Assembly: GCF_008698145.1 (NCBI RefSeq)
Contig: NZ_RZNZ01000023.1
Location: forward strand, 1 to 40,988
Direction: 5' to 3'
From: Bifidobacterium vespertilionis
Lineage (GTDB): Bacteria > Actinomycetota > Actinomycetes > Actinomycetales > Bifidobacteriaceae
DNA length: 40,988 nucleotides
Within the stretch, counting starts at the first letter, position 1. Each line of letters begins with the position of its first letter. The notes below the pieces were generated by a model that worked only from the letters and a program-made list of their open reading frames with translations, searched no databases and had not been told where the DNA came from. Made by a program: the position numbers and the translations under genes. Shown piece after piece: positions 1 to 8,904 of the stretch.

Positions 1-49
1 GTACGACAAGCCCAGTGAAAGGATCCTCGCGCTCATCAACGCCTCATGA
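1..49 (+). CDS. IS30-family transposase, C-terminal end (partial)
   Basis: The reading frame from base 2 gives YDKPSERILALINAS and then TGA at 47-49. This resembles the last residues of IS30-type transposases, where a short basic segment and a GY-x-x-P-x-E motif close the DDE catalytic domain. It is followed at once by a candidate IS30 terminal repeat (98-123), and the window ends in the start of another IS30-type transposase. With only 15 residues visible the assignment rests mainly on this context. The rest of the gene lies outside the window. Confidence 0.5.
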   Translation, partial: YDKPSERILALINAS

Positions 50-97
50 TATGATCGCGTCATCGCGAAGACCACCGTTCGAGGTGGCAAATCACTC

Positions 98-123
98 AGG
101 TGTTGCAACCACCACTAAAATCC
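98..123 (+). repeat. Candidate right terminal inverted repeat of the IS30-type element
   Basis: The bases AGGTGTTGCAACCACCACTA and a few after it, read on the other strand, align with the left-end sequence at 40866-40890. GCAACACC is identical in both, and a TTTTA/TTCTA match lies about 10 bases further in. A CGCAACA-like core near the tip is typical of IS30-family ends. The position, 49 bases after the transposase stop, fits. The exact tip was not determined. Confidence 0.45.
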
Positions 124-134
124 GCCGCGGGGAA

Positions 135-317
135 GTTAAGGATCCTTCGACTCCGCGCTGCGCGCTGCGCTCAGGATGACGGGAGGAGAGTGTGCTTCGC
201 TCAGAATGACGGAAGGCGCCCCACGTCATCCTGAGCGAAGCGAAGGATCCTTGGCCATTACGCACCAAAGTCATCATGCAGGAAGGTTAAGGATCCTTCG
301 CTTACGCTCAGGATGAC
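135..317. repeat. Dispersed AAGGATCCTT repeats, first cluster
   Basis: Two elements lie here: a short form at about 135-181 and a long form at 225-317. The long form starts GTCATCCTGAGCG-AAGCG-AAGGATCCTT, has a middle segment beginning CATTACGCAC, and ends TTAAGGATCCTTCG...GCTCAGGATGAC. The outer arms are inverted repeats of each other. Related copies lie at 24467-24557, 29512-29705 and 33719-33834. Every copy is in intergenic DNA. No ORF in them looks coding. Confidence 0.85.
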
Positions 318-412
318 AGAAAGCGGCTCTCGACGTCACCCTGAGCACTGAGCCGTAAACGGACAACCCCTCATGTCGAACGCATGGGCGGGCGTGTGGC
401 TGGGGGTGAGTT

Positions 413-575
413 GTGACTGGGCGTGTGACATGGCGTGCCCATTCCCGGTCACAGGGATTTCAAAATGGCTTTATTTCAACGATTCCGACACCCCGTGACC
501 GGGCGTGCCCACACCATGTCACACTCCCGGTCACATCGCACGCCATGTCACGCTCCCGGTCACACACCACGTCAC
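413..575. repeat. Cluster of nine GTGAC/GTCAC words
   Basis: Nine GTGAC or GTCAC pentamers occur in about 160 bases, several inside longer repeats: CATGTCACNCTCCCGGTCAC appears twice, and GTGACCGGGCGTGCCCA once, echoed by GCGTGCCCATTCCCGGTCAC. The pieces are arranged as inverted repeats. Overlapping ORFs exist on both strands but their products are low-complexity and read straight through the repeats, so I do not call genes. Function unknown. Confidence 0.6.
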
Positions 576-595
576 GTTGAATTCCGAAATCGGCA

Positions 596-800
596 CAATC
601 TGCCCAGTTCTTGCCCGGCTCGCGCCCGATCTGCCCAGTTCTCGCCCAGTTGCGCCGCAAACTGGGCAGATCGGGCCTCTCGCCGCGCAAACTGGGCAGA
701 TCATGCCGTCTGGAGGCCGAAAATCGGTCGCAGAATACCGGATCTGCCCAGTTTGCGAATCCAGTGTCCCGATTTGCCCAGTTTGCGGGCGGAACAGTGT
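596..800. repeat. Array of CAAACTGGGCAGATC repeats in both orientations
   Basis: The word TGCCCAGTT or its complement begins at 601, 632, 643 (CGCCCAGTT), 660 (inverted), 690 (inverted), 745 and 775. Four copies extend to a 17-base version, CGCAAACTGGGCAGATC or close, two in each orientation. Spacing is irregular (11-55 bases), so it is neither a CRISPR nor a simple tandem repeat. It could be a multi-site binding region or decayed mobile DNA. Confidence 0.7.
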
Positions 801-831
801 GGTTGGGCATCGCAGGGCACACTCCCAACGT

Positions 832-1110
832 CATTCTGGGCGAAGCGAAGGATCCTTGGTTTTTCTGCACTGTAACTTTGTGTGGAATGGCGAAGGATCC
901 TTCGACTGCGCGCTGCGGTGTTCGGCTGCGCCGGACCGTCGCCGCCTTGGCGGCGGCTCCCATCGCCTACGGACAGCCCACCGGGCTGTCCGCTTCACGG
1001 CTCAGTGCTCAGGATGACGTTCTTCCCCGGTCCTCCCAAGCGGGTCACCCATCCTGAGCAAAGCGAAAGCTACGCTCCGCTCAGGATAACCGCGCTGTAC
1101 TCAGGATGAC
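832..1110. repeat. Degenerate AAGGATCCTT repeats, second cluster
   Basis: Fragments of the dispersed repeat seen at 135-317 recur here: CGTCATTCTGGGCGAAGCG with AAGGATCCTT near 832-860, CGAAGGATCCTTCGACTGCG near 892, a GCTCAGGATGAC end near 1005, and shorter pieces to 1110. Some copies are interrupted. Together with the clusters at 413-800 they fill the gene-free stretch 124-1120, in which I see no convincing coding sequence. Confidence 0.6.
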
Positions 1111-1120
1111 AAAGCAGCAA

Positions 1121-1159
1121 AATTGGAAAGCCCTCACTTCCATTCGGAGGTGAGGGCTT
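1121..1159 (-). terminator. Rho-independent terminator after the tRNA-Arg pair
   Basis: On the minus strand AAGCCCTCAC pairs with GTGAGGGCTT (1128-1137 with 1150-1159), a 10-bp stem, followed by TTCCAATTTT. It begins five bases after the 3' end of the downstream tRNA gene. Confidence 0.8.
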
Positions 1160-1163
1160 ATCG

Positions 1164-1237
1164 TGCGCCAGACAGGATTCGAACCTGCGACCTGCTGATC
1201 CGTAGTCAGCTGCTCTAATCCGCTGGGCTACTGGCGC
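1164..1237 (-). tRNA. tRNA-Arg (anticodon ACG), copy 2
   Basis: Read on the minus strand this folds as a standard tRNA: acceptor arms GCGCCAG and CTGGCGC, anticodon arm CTGA-CTACGGA-TCAG giving anticodon ACG (wobble A, normally inosine), and a T arm containing GGTTCGAATCC. The CCA end is not encoded. It is identical to the copy 69 bases upstream and is probably cotranscribed with it, ending at the hairpin at 1128-1159. It reads CGT, CGC and CGA arginine codons. Confidence 0.95.
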
Positions 1238-1306
1238 ATGCTACCTGTTGATAGCTTCCTTTTCAGGAAAGAATCCCCACGCACTGCCGCACATGAGGAC
1301 CCAACG

Positions 1307-1380
1307 TGCGCCAGACAGGATTCGAACCTGCGACCTGCTGATCCGTAGTCAGCTGCTCTAATCCGCTGGGCTACTGGCGC
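1307..1380 (-). tRNA. tRNA-Arg (anticodon ACG), copy 1
   Basis: The same 74-base tRNA as the copy at 1164-1237, with no differences seen. It has anticodon ACG, GGTTCGAATCC in the T arm and no encoded CCA. It lies just downstream of clpX on the same strand. Confidence 0.95.
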
Positions 1381-1444
1381 ATGTTGACCATCTGAACGAG
1401 CACCTCTTTCGAAGTGCTTCCTTCAGGCAACTCGAATACAATAA

Positions 1445-1463
1445 CGCATATGCCCCATATGCG
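1445..1463 (-). terminator. Small hairpin after clpX
   Basis: CGCATATG and CATATGCG form an 8-bp stem around CCC, 35 bases past the clpX stop. On the minus strand it is followed by TTATTGTATT, only weakly U-rich, so it is a possible clpX terminator rather than a strong one. Confidence 0.45.
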
Positions 1464-1497
1464 CAAACATCGGCGTGTTGCCCGGAATTCCAACGTT

Positions 1498-2844
<1,347 letters not shown>

Positions 2845-2960
2845 CGGCGATCCTCCCTGACTTCCCTGAATCCCTGGTCTCTCCCGCGCCTCGCCCGGGG
2901 CCGAGCGCCGAACATTCTGCGCCCATCCCGTCGCCTTCCCGGCGCCCGGATACGCGAAAG

Positions 2961-2995
2961 GCCCGCATATCCCCATTGTATTGGGGAATGCGGGC
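2961..2995 (-). terminator. Hairpin between clpP2 and clpX
   Basis: GCCCGCAT (2961-2968) pairs with ATGCGGGC (2988-2995), with an inner TCCCCA/TGGGGA extension. It starts 11 bases past the clpP2 stop and is followed on the minus strand by only a short CTTTCGCG, so it may act as a partial terminator or mRNA stabiliser that sets clpX below clpP1P2. Confidence 0.55.
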
Positions 2996-3006
2996 CCGAT
3001 AGCCGA

Positions 3007-3654
3007 CTACTTGCGGTGTTCGAGCACCTCGTCGACGATGCCATACTCCTTGGCCTGCGGGGCCGTGAGGATGGTGTCCACCTCAATGTCCTTGCGGATC
3101 TTCTCGGGGCTCTGGCCGGTGTGCTTGGCCAGCGTGTTCTCGAGCCATTCGCGCAGGCGGATCATTTCCTTGGCCTGCAGCTCGATCTCGGTGGCCTTGC
3201 CGAAGTCCTGGCCCATGGCAGGCTGATGGATGAGCACGCGGGCGTTCGGCAGCATCAGGCGCTTGCCGTGCGCGCCGGCGGCCAGCAGGATCGCGGCGGC
3301 GGAGGCGGCCTGGCCCAAGCACACGGTGGCCACGTCCGGCTTGATGTACTGCATGGTGTCGTAGATGGCGGTCATGGCCGTCATCGAGCCGCCGGGCGAG
3401 TTGATGTACATCATCACGTCGCGGTTCGGGTCCTGGGACTCGAGCACGAGCAGCTGGGCCATGATGTCGTCCGCGGAGGTGTCGTCCACCTGGACGCCCA
3501 TGAAGATGATGCGGTCCTCGAACAGACGGGTGTACGGATCCTGGCGCTTGTAGCCGTACGGGGTCTTTTCCTCGAACTGCGGCAGGATGTAGCGGGCCTG
3601 CGGACCGGCGAGACGCTGGGCGCGGGCTACGAAACGGGCTTCTTCGCTTGCCAT
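3007..3654 (-). CDS. clpP2: ATP-dependent Clp protease proteolytic subunit ClpP2
   Basis: Serine protease subunit of the Clp proteolytic chamber, cytoplasmic. The 215-residue product has the ClpP fold with catalytic Ser118 (GQAASAA), His143 (LIHQP) and Asp193 (IEVDTILTA), plus the conserved INSPGGS turn. It is longer at the N-terminus than E. coli ClpP, as in other actinobacterial ClpP2. The start is an ATG 23 bases after the clpP1 stop, so the pair is cotranscribed. In actinobacteria the active enzyme is a mixed ClpP1-ClpP2 tetradecamer working with ClpX or ClpC; I infer the same here. The numbering 1/2 follows gene order and could be swapped in other schemes. Confidence 0.95.
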   Translation of the reverse strand: MASEEARFVARAQRLAGPQARYILPQFEEKTPYGYKRQDPYTRLFEDRIIFMGVQVDDTSADDIMAQLLVLESQDPNRDVMMYINSPGGSMTAMTAIYDTMQYIKPDVATVCLGQAASAAAILLAAGAHGKRLMLPNARVLIHQPAMGQDFGKATEIELQAKEMIRLREWLENTLAKHTGQSPEKIRKDIEVDTILTAPQAKEYGIVDEVLEHRK

Positions 3655-3677
3655 TGGTGTGTTGCTCCCCTCTTGGC

Positions 3678-4307
3678 TCAGGCGTTCTGGCCGTTGGACT
3701 GCGCGGCGTTCATGGAGCCGGCGTTGGTGACGAGCTTGTCCACAAAGCCGTACTCAAGGGCCTGCTGCGCGGTGTACCAGTGGTCGTATTCGTTGTCGCG
3801 GTAGATCTCCTCCACCGTGTGGCCGGTCTGCTCGGCCGTGAGCTCGGCCATGGTGCGCTTCATGTCCATGATCAGCTCGGCGTTGATGCGCACATCCGTG
3901 GTGGTGCCGCCCACGCCGCCGGAGGGCTGGTGCATGAGCACGCGGGCGTGCGAGGTCAGGAAGCGCTTGCCCTTGGTGCCGGAGCTCAGCAGGAACTGAC
4001 CCATGGAGGCGCACATGCCCAGGCCCACGGTGGCCACGTCCGGCTCGATGAGCTGCATGGTGTCGTAGATGGCCATGCCGGCGGTGATGGAGCCGCCCGG
4101 GGAGTTGATGTACAGCCAGATGTCCTTCTTCGGATCCTCGGCGGCCAGCATAAGCATCTGGGCGCAGATGCGGTTGGCCATCGCGTCGGCCACCTCTTCA
4201 CCCAGCCAGATGATGCGGTCCTTCAAGAGGCGGTTGAAAATCGGATCCATGGGGCCCGCGGGCGCATCCTCGCCGGCCATCATGGGAAGGGTTGCAAAAT
4301 CGCTCAC
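3678..4307 (-). CDS. clpP1: ATP-dependent Clp protease proteolytic subunit ClpP1
   Basis: First gene of the clpP1-clpP2 pair. The 209-residue protease subunit carries Ser101 (GMCASMG), His126 (LMHQPSGG) and Asp175 (NEYDHWYTA), and the [11 protein letters not shown] motif. The start is GTG at 4307, with AAGGAG six bases upstream. It follows the ClC gene by only 36 bases, so its promoter is either in that gap or inside the ClC gene. I could not find a convincing ClgR operator in this short gap, although ClgR is known to control clp genes in actinobacteria. Partner subunit of ClpP2. Confidence 0.95.
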   Translation of the reverse strand: MSDFATLPMMAGEDAPAGPMDPIFNRLLKDRIIWLGEEVADAMANRICAQMLMLAAEDPKKDIWLYINSPGGSITAGMAIYDTMQLIEPDVATVGLGMCASMGQFLLSSGTKGKRFLTSHARVLMHQPSGGVGGTTTDVRINAELIMDMKRTMAELTAEQTGHTVEEIYRDNEYDHWYTAQQALEYGFVDKLVTNAGSMNAAQSNGQNA

Positions 4308-4343
4308 CTTGTCTCCTTCATACTATGCACAAACATATCCATC

Positions 4344-5786
4344 CTACCGGTTCCAACCGACGCGGGTCCCGGTTTCGACCGTCTTTCGGCTCCCCGCGCA
4401 ACGGTTGGCGCACGCGAGCATCCACTTGGAGACCAGCGCGGATGCGGCGACGGCAAGCCCCACCGGCACAAAGAACGCCATTGGCGCCTCCGTCAGCTCC
4501 ATGACCAGGCACATCGCCATAAGCGGGGCTTGCTGCGAGGCGGACAGCAGCGCGGCGGCTCCGATCAGCGCACAGGCAGTGAGGGAATCCACGGGGAACG
4601 CGAACAGCCACAGCAGTCCCAGCATCGCGCCCAGCGTGGAGCCGAGGGCGATGCCCGGCTGGAGCACGCCGCCGGACGCGCCCGAACGGATCGTGAGCAG
4701 CGTGACCGCCGCCTTGGCCGCGAACGCGAGCGCCAGCACGCCCAGCATCGCCCACACCTGCGATTGCGAGGATGCGGTCCCCGCGTTGACCGTCCAGCCC
4801 GCATCCGGACCGGCGAGCAGCGTCCACGGCGAGGCGGCGGTCGAATCAGCCGACTGGACCGCGCCGGAGGCGGCTGAGGCATCGGACAGGAAAGCGCTGA
4901 AACCAAGCTGCGCGGTGGCGCGGCCGTTGCCCATCACCTCGGGCACGATGATCGCGACAGCGGCGGTGACGACACCCGCCAGCGGCATCCACCACAGGAT
5001 CGCACGGCCCTTGGCCCTGTGGCTTTCCGCCCACGACGACCCCCTGCGGAACAGCGCGCCGGCCACGCCGCACGCCGCGCCGCACAGCAGCGCGAAGAGC
5101 ATGAGGGTCGGCGTCGATTCCGGCTGCATGGCGGTCACGTCATAGAACGTATGGCGCCCCTTGATGGCGGTGGCCACAAACGCGGCGACGGATGACATGC
5201 CCAGTCCAAAGGCCACCTTCTCGATCGTCACGTCCGCCAGCAGGATCTCCACGGCGAAGAACATGCCCGCCAGCGGCGCATCGTATACGCCACCCAGACC
5301 CGCGCCGGCGGCCACGGCGACCACCATGCGCCGGTCAAGGCCGTTCTCCCCGTCGATGCGCAGCAGATCGCAGAAGCGCTGGGCAAGCATCGCGCCAAGC
5401 TCTCGCGGGGCGACCTCGCGGCCGATCGAAGCTCCGGAGCCCACGATGAAAATCTGCAGCACCACATGAACGATGGTCTGCCAGACCGGCATGCGGTCGC
5501 CCGCCACGGCCTTCTTGACCGAGGGCACCGCCTTGGCCCTGCCGCGCAGCAGATACCATGCGACACCGGCGATCGTCAGGCCCGCGACCACCGAGACGCC
5601 TCTGCGCACGGCGGGCACGGCGAACGGCCCGGGCATGCCCGCACCTTCCATGTAGCCGAGCATCACGTGCTCAACGCCGTACAGCAACAGCGTCAACAGC
5701 CCCGCACCGGCGCCGATCAGCGCGCCCAGCACGACGACGGCCGCCGCAATCCAGCCAAGACGTGCGATGTCTGTGGTTCTCTGCAT
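4344..5786 (-). CDS. ClC-family chloride channel or chloride/proton antiporter
   Basis: Integral membrane protein of 480 residues that moves chloride or related anions. Family signatures are visible: GSGASIGREVAP (residues 117-127) is the selectivity-filter segment with the gating glutamate at 124 (usual form GREGP), and GGVLQPGIALG near residue 385 matches GGxFxPxLxxG. About ten hydrophobic segments are seen. A poorly conserved loop rich in Ala and Ser (about residues 305-345) is an insertion relative to compact ClC proteins. The ATG at 5786 has GAGGAACG upstream. No CBS domains follow. Whether it is a channel or an antiporter cannot be told from the sequence; fluoride export is unlikely because the filter is of the GREx type. 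Confidence 0.88.
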   Translation of the reverse strand: MQRTTDIARLGWIAAAVVVLGALIGAGAGLLTLLLYGVEHVMLGYMEGAGMPGPFAVPAVRRGVSVVAGLTIAGVAWYLLRGRAKAVPSVKKAVAGDRMPVWQTIVHVVLQIFIVGSGASIGREVAPRELGAMLAQRFCDLLRIDGENGLDRRMVVAVAAGAGLGGVYDAPLAGMFFAVEILLADVTIEKVAFGLGMSSVAAFVATAIKGRHTFYDVTAMQPESTPTLMLFALLCGAACGVAGALFRRGSSWAESHRAKGRAILWWMPLAGVVTAAVAIIVPEVMGNGRATAQLGFSAFLSDASAASGAVQSADSTAASPWTLLAGPDAGWTVNAGTASSQSQVWAMLGVLALAFAAKAAVTLLTIRSGASGGVLQPGIALGSTLGAMLGLLWLFAFPVDSLTACALIGAAALLSASQQAPLMAMCLVMELTEAPMAFFVPVGLAVAASALVSKWMLACANRCAGSRKTVETGTRVGWNR

Positions 5787-5837
5787 GTTCGTTCCTCAAC
5801 GGGGTTTCGTGATTCCAGGAATCATCCAATCCATGAA

Positions 5838-7352
5838 TTAGAAAGAAAGATGCATATTACTATGTTTCTTAACAATTTCACTATCCCATTTCCTTTTCTT
5901 AATATAAGATACAGCAAAAGCAAAGTTATTAAATTCATCCCCAAAAGAGAGACCTGAAGATTTAAATCGTTGAGATAGCAAAGCATCATTCTCGCAATCA
6001 GTGAAATAATCCACTATACTTATAAAATTTATTGTCTTATTTGAATAAGAAGTCCAATAATTCTTAAAATGAAGCATTAACCATGCATTCACGTAAGATG
6101 GCGCATCACACACTACAACTGATGACTCAGAAAGAATATTCAAAATTTTATTCTGCAAAGAAACATTCTCACTAAATATTTTTTTATCGTGCAACACGCG
6201 GGAGTAAAATTTTTCGCCAACATAATGATTATCTTCATCGTATTCAGGTTCTCTTTTAGTTAGATAACCTTTCTTAAATGAAAAACATTTATACGATTCA
6301 TCATATATATCAATAGATACCACAGAACTACCTTCCGGATAATCTCCGGGTATGTGCAGCATAACAACCTTTGATAAATTGTACTGAATTTCATCCAAAT
6401 CAGCAGGATTTATTTTTTTATAAGATGGCCAATACCTTTTTTTATCCAATTTAGGCATGCCTACAAGAGGGGAAATTAACGTATTCCATTCCACGAGATC
6501 TATTAAAGCAGCACTATAACCCTTAAGCTCGTCCAAAGTTAGGGAGCCTTCAGCCAATTTTTCCCAAGCTGCATACAGTGCAAGGCGGGTTTCAATACAA
6601 TCCTTATAAATCTGTTTTCGATCACGATAAAGCCACACCCAGTTACCTTTGTCACATTTTTTCATACATGTAGCTCTTACCTGAGCGATCCTCAGAATCT
6701 CTTGTGTATCCAATTTTTGAAAGCTATAATTGTCAACATTTGCATTCACTCGGGTACAATAATCCAATTGTTTTTCATTTATTTGATTTTGTTTTTTTGT
6801 TATTTCACGTAAGATACCTAAATTACTCCTTAGGTTCTTCAACGTGAAAACTTTAAACGGTTTACCTTTTCCTTCAGCAATGCATCTTTTATTATATAAT
6901 CTAAATTCCTTAAAATTACATATACATACATAATTAACACTAGGCTTATTGTCTAGATCATATACATAACGAAAAGCTTGCTGTTGCGGCGTAACGTCCC
7001 ACCCCTGCCTGCTCTCTGGTCGATCTAAATCAATTGATGCGCTTTTTTGCTCAATTAAAAGACCAGAACATGGCCAAAATACATCAATTAGACCACCCTT
7101 AGGAGTTTGCATTTCAAAACGAATTTGTTGTGAAACATTTTCACAACCAAGGAGTTCTAACAAGTTTATCCAAAAAGGATGTGTGTCGGATTTCTCAGAT
7201 CCCCTTCCACTCCATACCTCAATAAAAGTCTCTATGCTATCTCCCTTTTTTATAAGGAAGCCATTATTCTCTTTTAGAAAAGATGTCCCACATACAAAAC
7301 AACTGGAGAAAGAATCTCTATTAGATGAGCCACAATGTTCACAGATTTTCAC
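5838..7352 (-). CDS. Zinc-ribbon protein with MmeI-like PD-(D/E)xK nuclease domain, foreign origin
   Basis: A 504-residue protein I do not recognise as a named family. Residues 1-22 form a zinc ribbon (C4-x2-C7, C18-x2-C21). Residues 57-155 resemble the N-terminal nuclease region of MmeI-type restriction-methylation enzymes: HPFWINLLELLG, then GLIDVFW with D90 and LLIEQKSAS with E101-x-K103 (spacing D-x10-E-x-K), then a QQQAFRYVYDL helix and CNFKEFRLYN. No methylase motifs follow. The C-terminal 170 residues (SVVSIDIYD at 343-351, VVVCDAPSYVNAWLMLHF near 412-429) could be a decayed RNase-H-like or exonuclease fold; this is only a guess. Start is GTG with AGAGAG upstream. The gene is much more AT-rich than its neighbours, uses many AAA, ATA and TTA codons, and sits between the tig terminator and ClC, so it was probably acquired. 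A role in defence against phage or plasmids is an inference. Confidence 0.65.
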   Translation of the reverse strand: MKICEHCGSSNRDSFSSCFVCGTSFLKENNGFLIKKGDSIETFIEVWSGRGSEKSDTHPFWINLLELLGCENVSQQIRFEMQTPKGGLIDVFWPCSGLLIEQKSASIDLDRPESRQGWDVTPQQQAFRYVYDLDNKPSVNYVCICNFKEFRLYNKRCIAEGKGKPFKVFTLKNLRSNLGILREITKKQNQINEKQLDYCTRVNANVDNYSFQKLDTQEILRIAQVRATCMKKCDKGNWVWLYRDRKQIYKDCIETRLALYAAWEKLAEGSLTLDELKGYSAALIDLVEWNTLISPLVGMPKLDKKRYWPSYKKINPADLDEIQYNLSKVVMLHIPGDYPEGSSVVSIDIYDESYKCFSFKKGYLTKREPEYDEDNHYVGEKFYSRVLHDKKIFSENVSLQNKILNILSESSVVVCDAPSYVNAWLMLHFKNYWTSYSNKTINFISIVDYFTDCENDALLSQRFKSSGLSFGDEFNNFAFAVSYIKKRKWDSEIVKKHSNMHLSF

Positions 7353-7383
7353 TATATCTCTCTATCTTAGATGCCAATATACA

Positions 7384-7418
7384 AAATGGAGCCAATGCAT
7401 GATACATTGGCTCCATTT
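7384..7418 (-). terminator. tig terminator
   Basis: AAATGGAGCCAATG (7384-7397) pairs perfectly with CATTGGCTCCATTT (7405-7418) around a 7-base loop. On the minus strand it lies 48 bases after the tig stop and is followed by TGTATATT. The foreign gene at 5838-7352 starts just beyond it, suggesting insertion between this terminator and the ClC gene. Confidence 0.85.
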
Positions 7419-7466
7419 GTCAAGCTGCAATCAAGTAAAACAACTTATTACTGATATTACACTAAT

Positions 7467-8852
7467 CTACTCAGCAGCCGGCTTCTCGTCGTCCTGCTTG
7501 GCGATCTCGTCGGCCACGGCGGCAGCGGCGGAAGCGGCCTCGACGGACTGCTCCTCCTCTTCCTCGGCGGCCTCGCCCAGGAACTTGGACAGGTCGAGCG
7601 CGTTGCCCTCGGTGTCCTTGAAGGTGACGGCCTTCATGCCGGCGACCATGCCCTTGGAACGGCCGACTTCCTGCACGGCGGAGCCGATCTGGCCGTTCTG
7701 GATGATGGCCTGGATGAAGCGGTTCGGATCCATGCCGTACTGCTGGGCGATGGAGGCGAGGAACTGGAAGACCTCGTTCTGGGAGACCTTCACGTCCATC
7801 TTCTCGGCGAGGGCGTCGAGGACCATCTGGTCGCGCAGTTCCTTCTCGACGGTCTCCTCGGCTTCCTTCTTCTGCTCGTCGGTGGCCTTATCCGGATCGG
7901 CGGTCACGTTCTTGAGCTGCTGCTCGACCATCTCGGCCTTGACGCCCTTGGGCAGCGGGATATCCAGGCCGTCCTGAATCTTCGCGATGAAGGCGTCGCG
8001 GGCGTCGGTGGCCTGACGGGCCTCGAGATCGGACTCGCACTGCTTGCGGATGTCCGCCTTGAGCTCGTCGAGGGTGTCGAACTCGGAGGCCTCCTGGGCG
8101 AAGTCGTCGTTGAGCTCCGGGAGCTCCTCGGACTTGACGGAGTTGACCTTGACCTTGACCAGGGCCTGCTCGCCCTCGTGGTCGCCGCCCTGCAGGGTGG
8201 ACTCGAAAGTGGTCTCCTCGCCGGCGGACAGGCCCTCAAGGGCCTCGTCGATGCCGTCCAGCATGGTGCCGGAGCCCAGCTCGTAGCTCACGCCCTCCTG
8301 GGAGTCGACGGCCTCGTCGTTGATGGTGGCGGTCAGGTCGATGTTGGCGAAATCGCCCTTGGCGGCCGGGCGGTCCACGCCCACCAGGGTGCCGAAGCGC
8401 TGGCGCAGGTTCTCCAGGCGCTTGTCCACGTCCTCATCGGAGACGGAGGGCTTGGCGACCTCGATCTCCAGGCCGTTGAGCTCCGGCAGCTCGATGTCCG
8501 GGCGACGCTCGACGGTGGCCACGAACTTCAGCTTGGTCTCGTCCTTGGCGGAGGTGGGCACCTCCTGGACGTCCAGCTCCGGCTGGGCCATGGGGTGGAT
8601 CTGCTTCTCCTCAAGAGCCTTGGAGTACAGCTCCGGAACCGCGGCGTTCACGGCCTCGCTGGCAACGGCGCCGAAGCCGATGCGCTGGTCGATGATCTTG
8701 CCGGGCACGTGACCCTTGCGGAAGCCGGGGATGTTGACCTGCTTGCCGATCTCCTTGCGGGCGGCGTCGAGGTACGGGTTGAACTCCTCGGTGTCAACGG
8801 TGACGGTGAGCTTCACCTTGGTCGGCTCGAGGTTACGAACGCTGATTTTCAC
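7467..8852 (-). CDS. tig: Trigger factor, ribosome-associated chaperone
   Basis: Chaperone and peptidyl-prolyl isomerase that binds the ribosome exit tunnel and shields nascent chains. The 461-residue product has the N-terminal ribosome-binding domain with signature GFRKGHVPGKII (near residues 43-54), an FKBP-like domain at about 150-250 (GDFANIDLTATI, the GSGTMLDGIDEALEG core) and a helical C-terminal domain. It ends in an acidic Ala-rich tail. The start is GTG at 8852 (VKISVRNLEPTKV), matching the usual MK-x-SVE-type N-terminus and preceded by GGAG; an upstream in-frame ATG at 8894 gives an extension that does not fit the family. It is followed by the hairpin at 7384-7418. Confidence 0.96.
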   Translation of the reverse strand: MKISVRNLEPTKVKLTVTVDTEEFNPYLDAARKEIGKQVNIPGFRKGHVPGKIIDQRIGFGAVASEAVNAAVPELYSKALEEKQIHPMAQPELDVQEVPTSAKDETKLKFVATVERRPDIELPELNGLEIEVAKPSVSDEDVDKRLENLRQRFGTLVGVDRPAAKGDFANIDLTATINDEAVDSQEGVSYELGSGTMLDGIDEALEGLSAGEETTFESTLQGGDHEGEQALVKVKVNSVKSEELPELNDDFAQEASEFDTLDELKADIRKQCESDLEARQATDARDAFIAKIQDGLDIPLPKGVKAEMVEQQLKNVTADPDKATDEQKKEAEETVEKELRDQMVLDALAEKMDVKVSQNEVFQFLASIAQQYGMDPNRFIQAIIQNGQIGSAVQEVGRSKGMVAGMKAVTFKDTEGNALDLSKFLGEAAEEEEEQSVEAASAAAAVADEIAKQDDEKPAAE

Positions 8853-8904
8853 GCTTACGCTCCAATTATTCTTGAAACCATACAGTTCTGCCAAAAGGCA
8901 ACCG

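Noticed and set aside
435..1057. Several overlapping open frames in the gene-free left region
   Set aside because: They run through repeats, have no start signal and encode low-complexity proteins.
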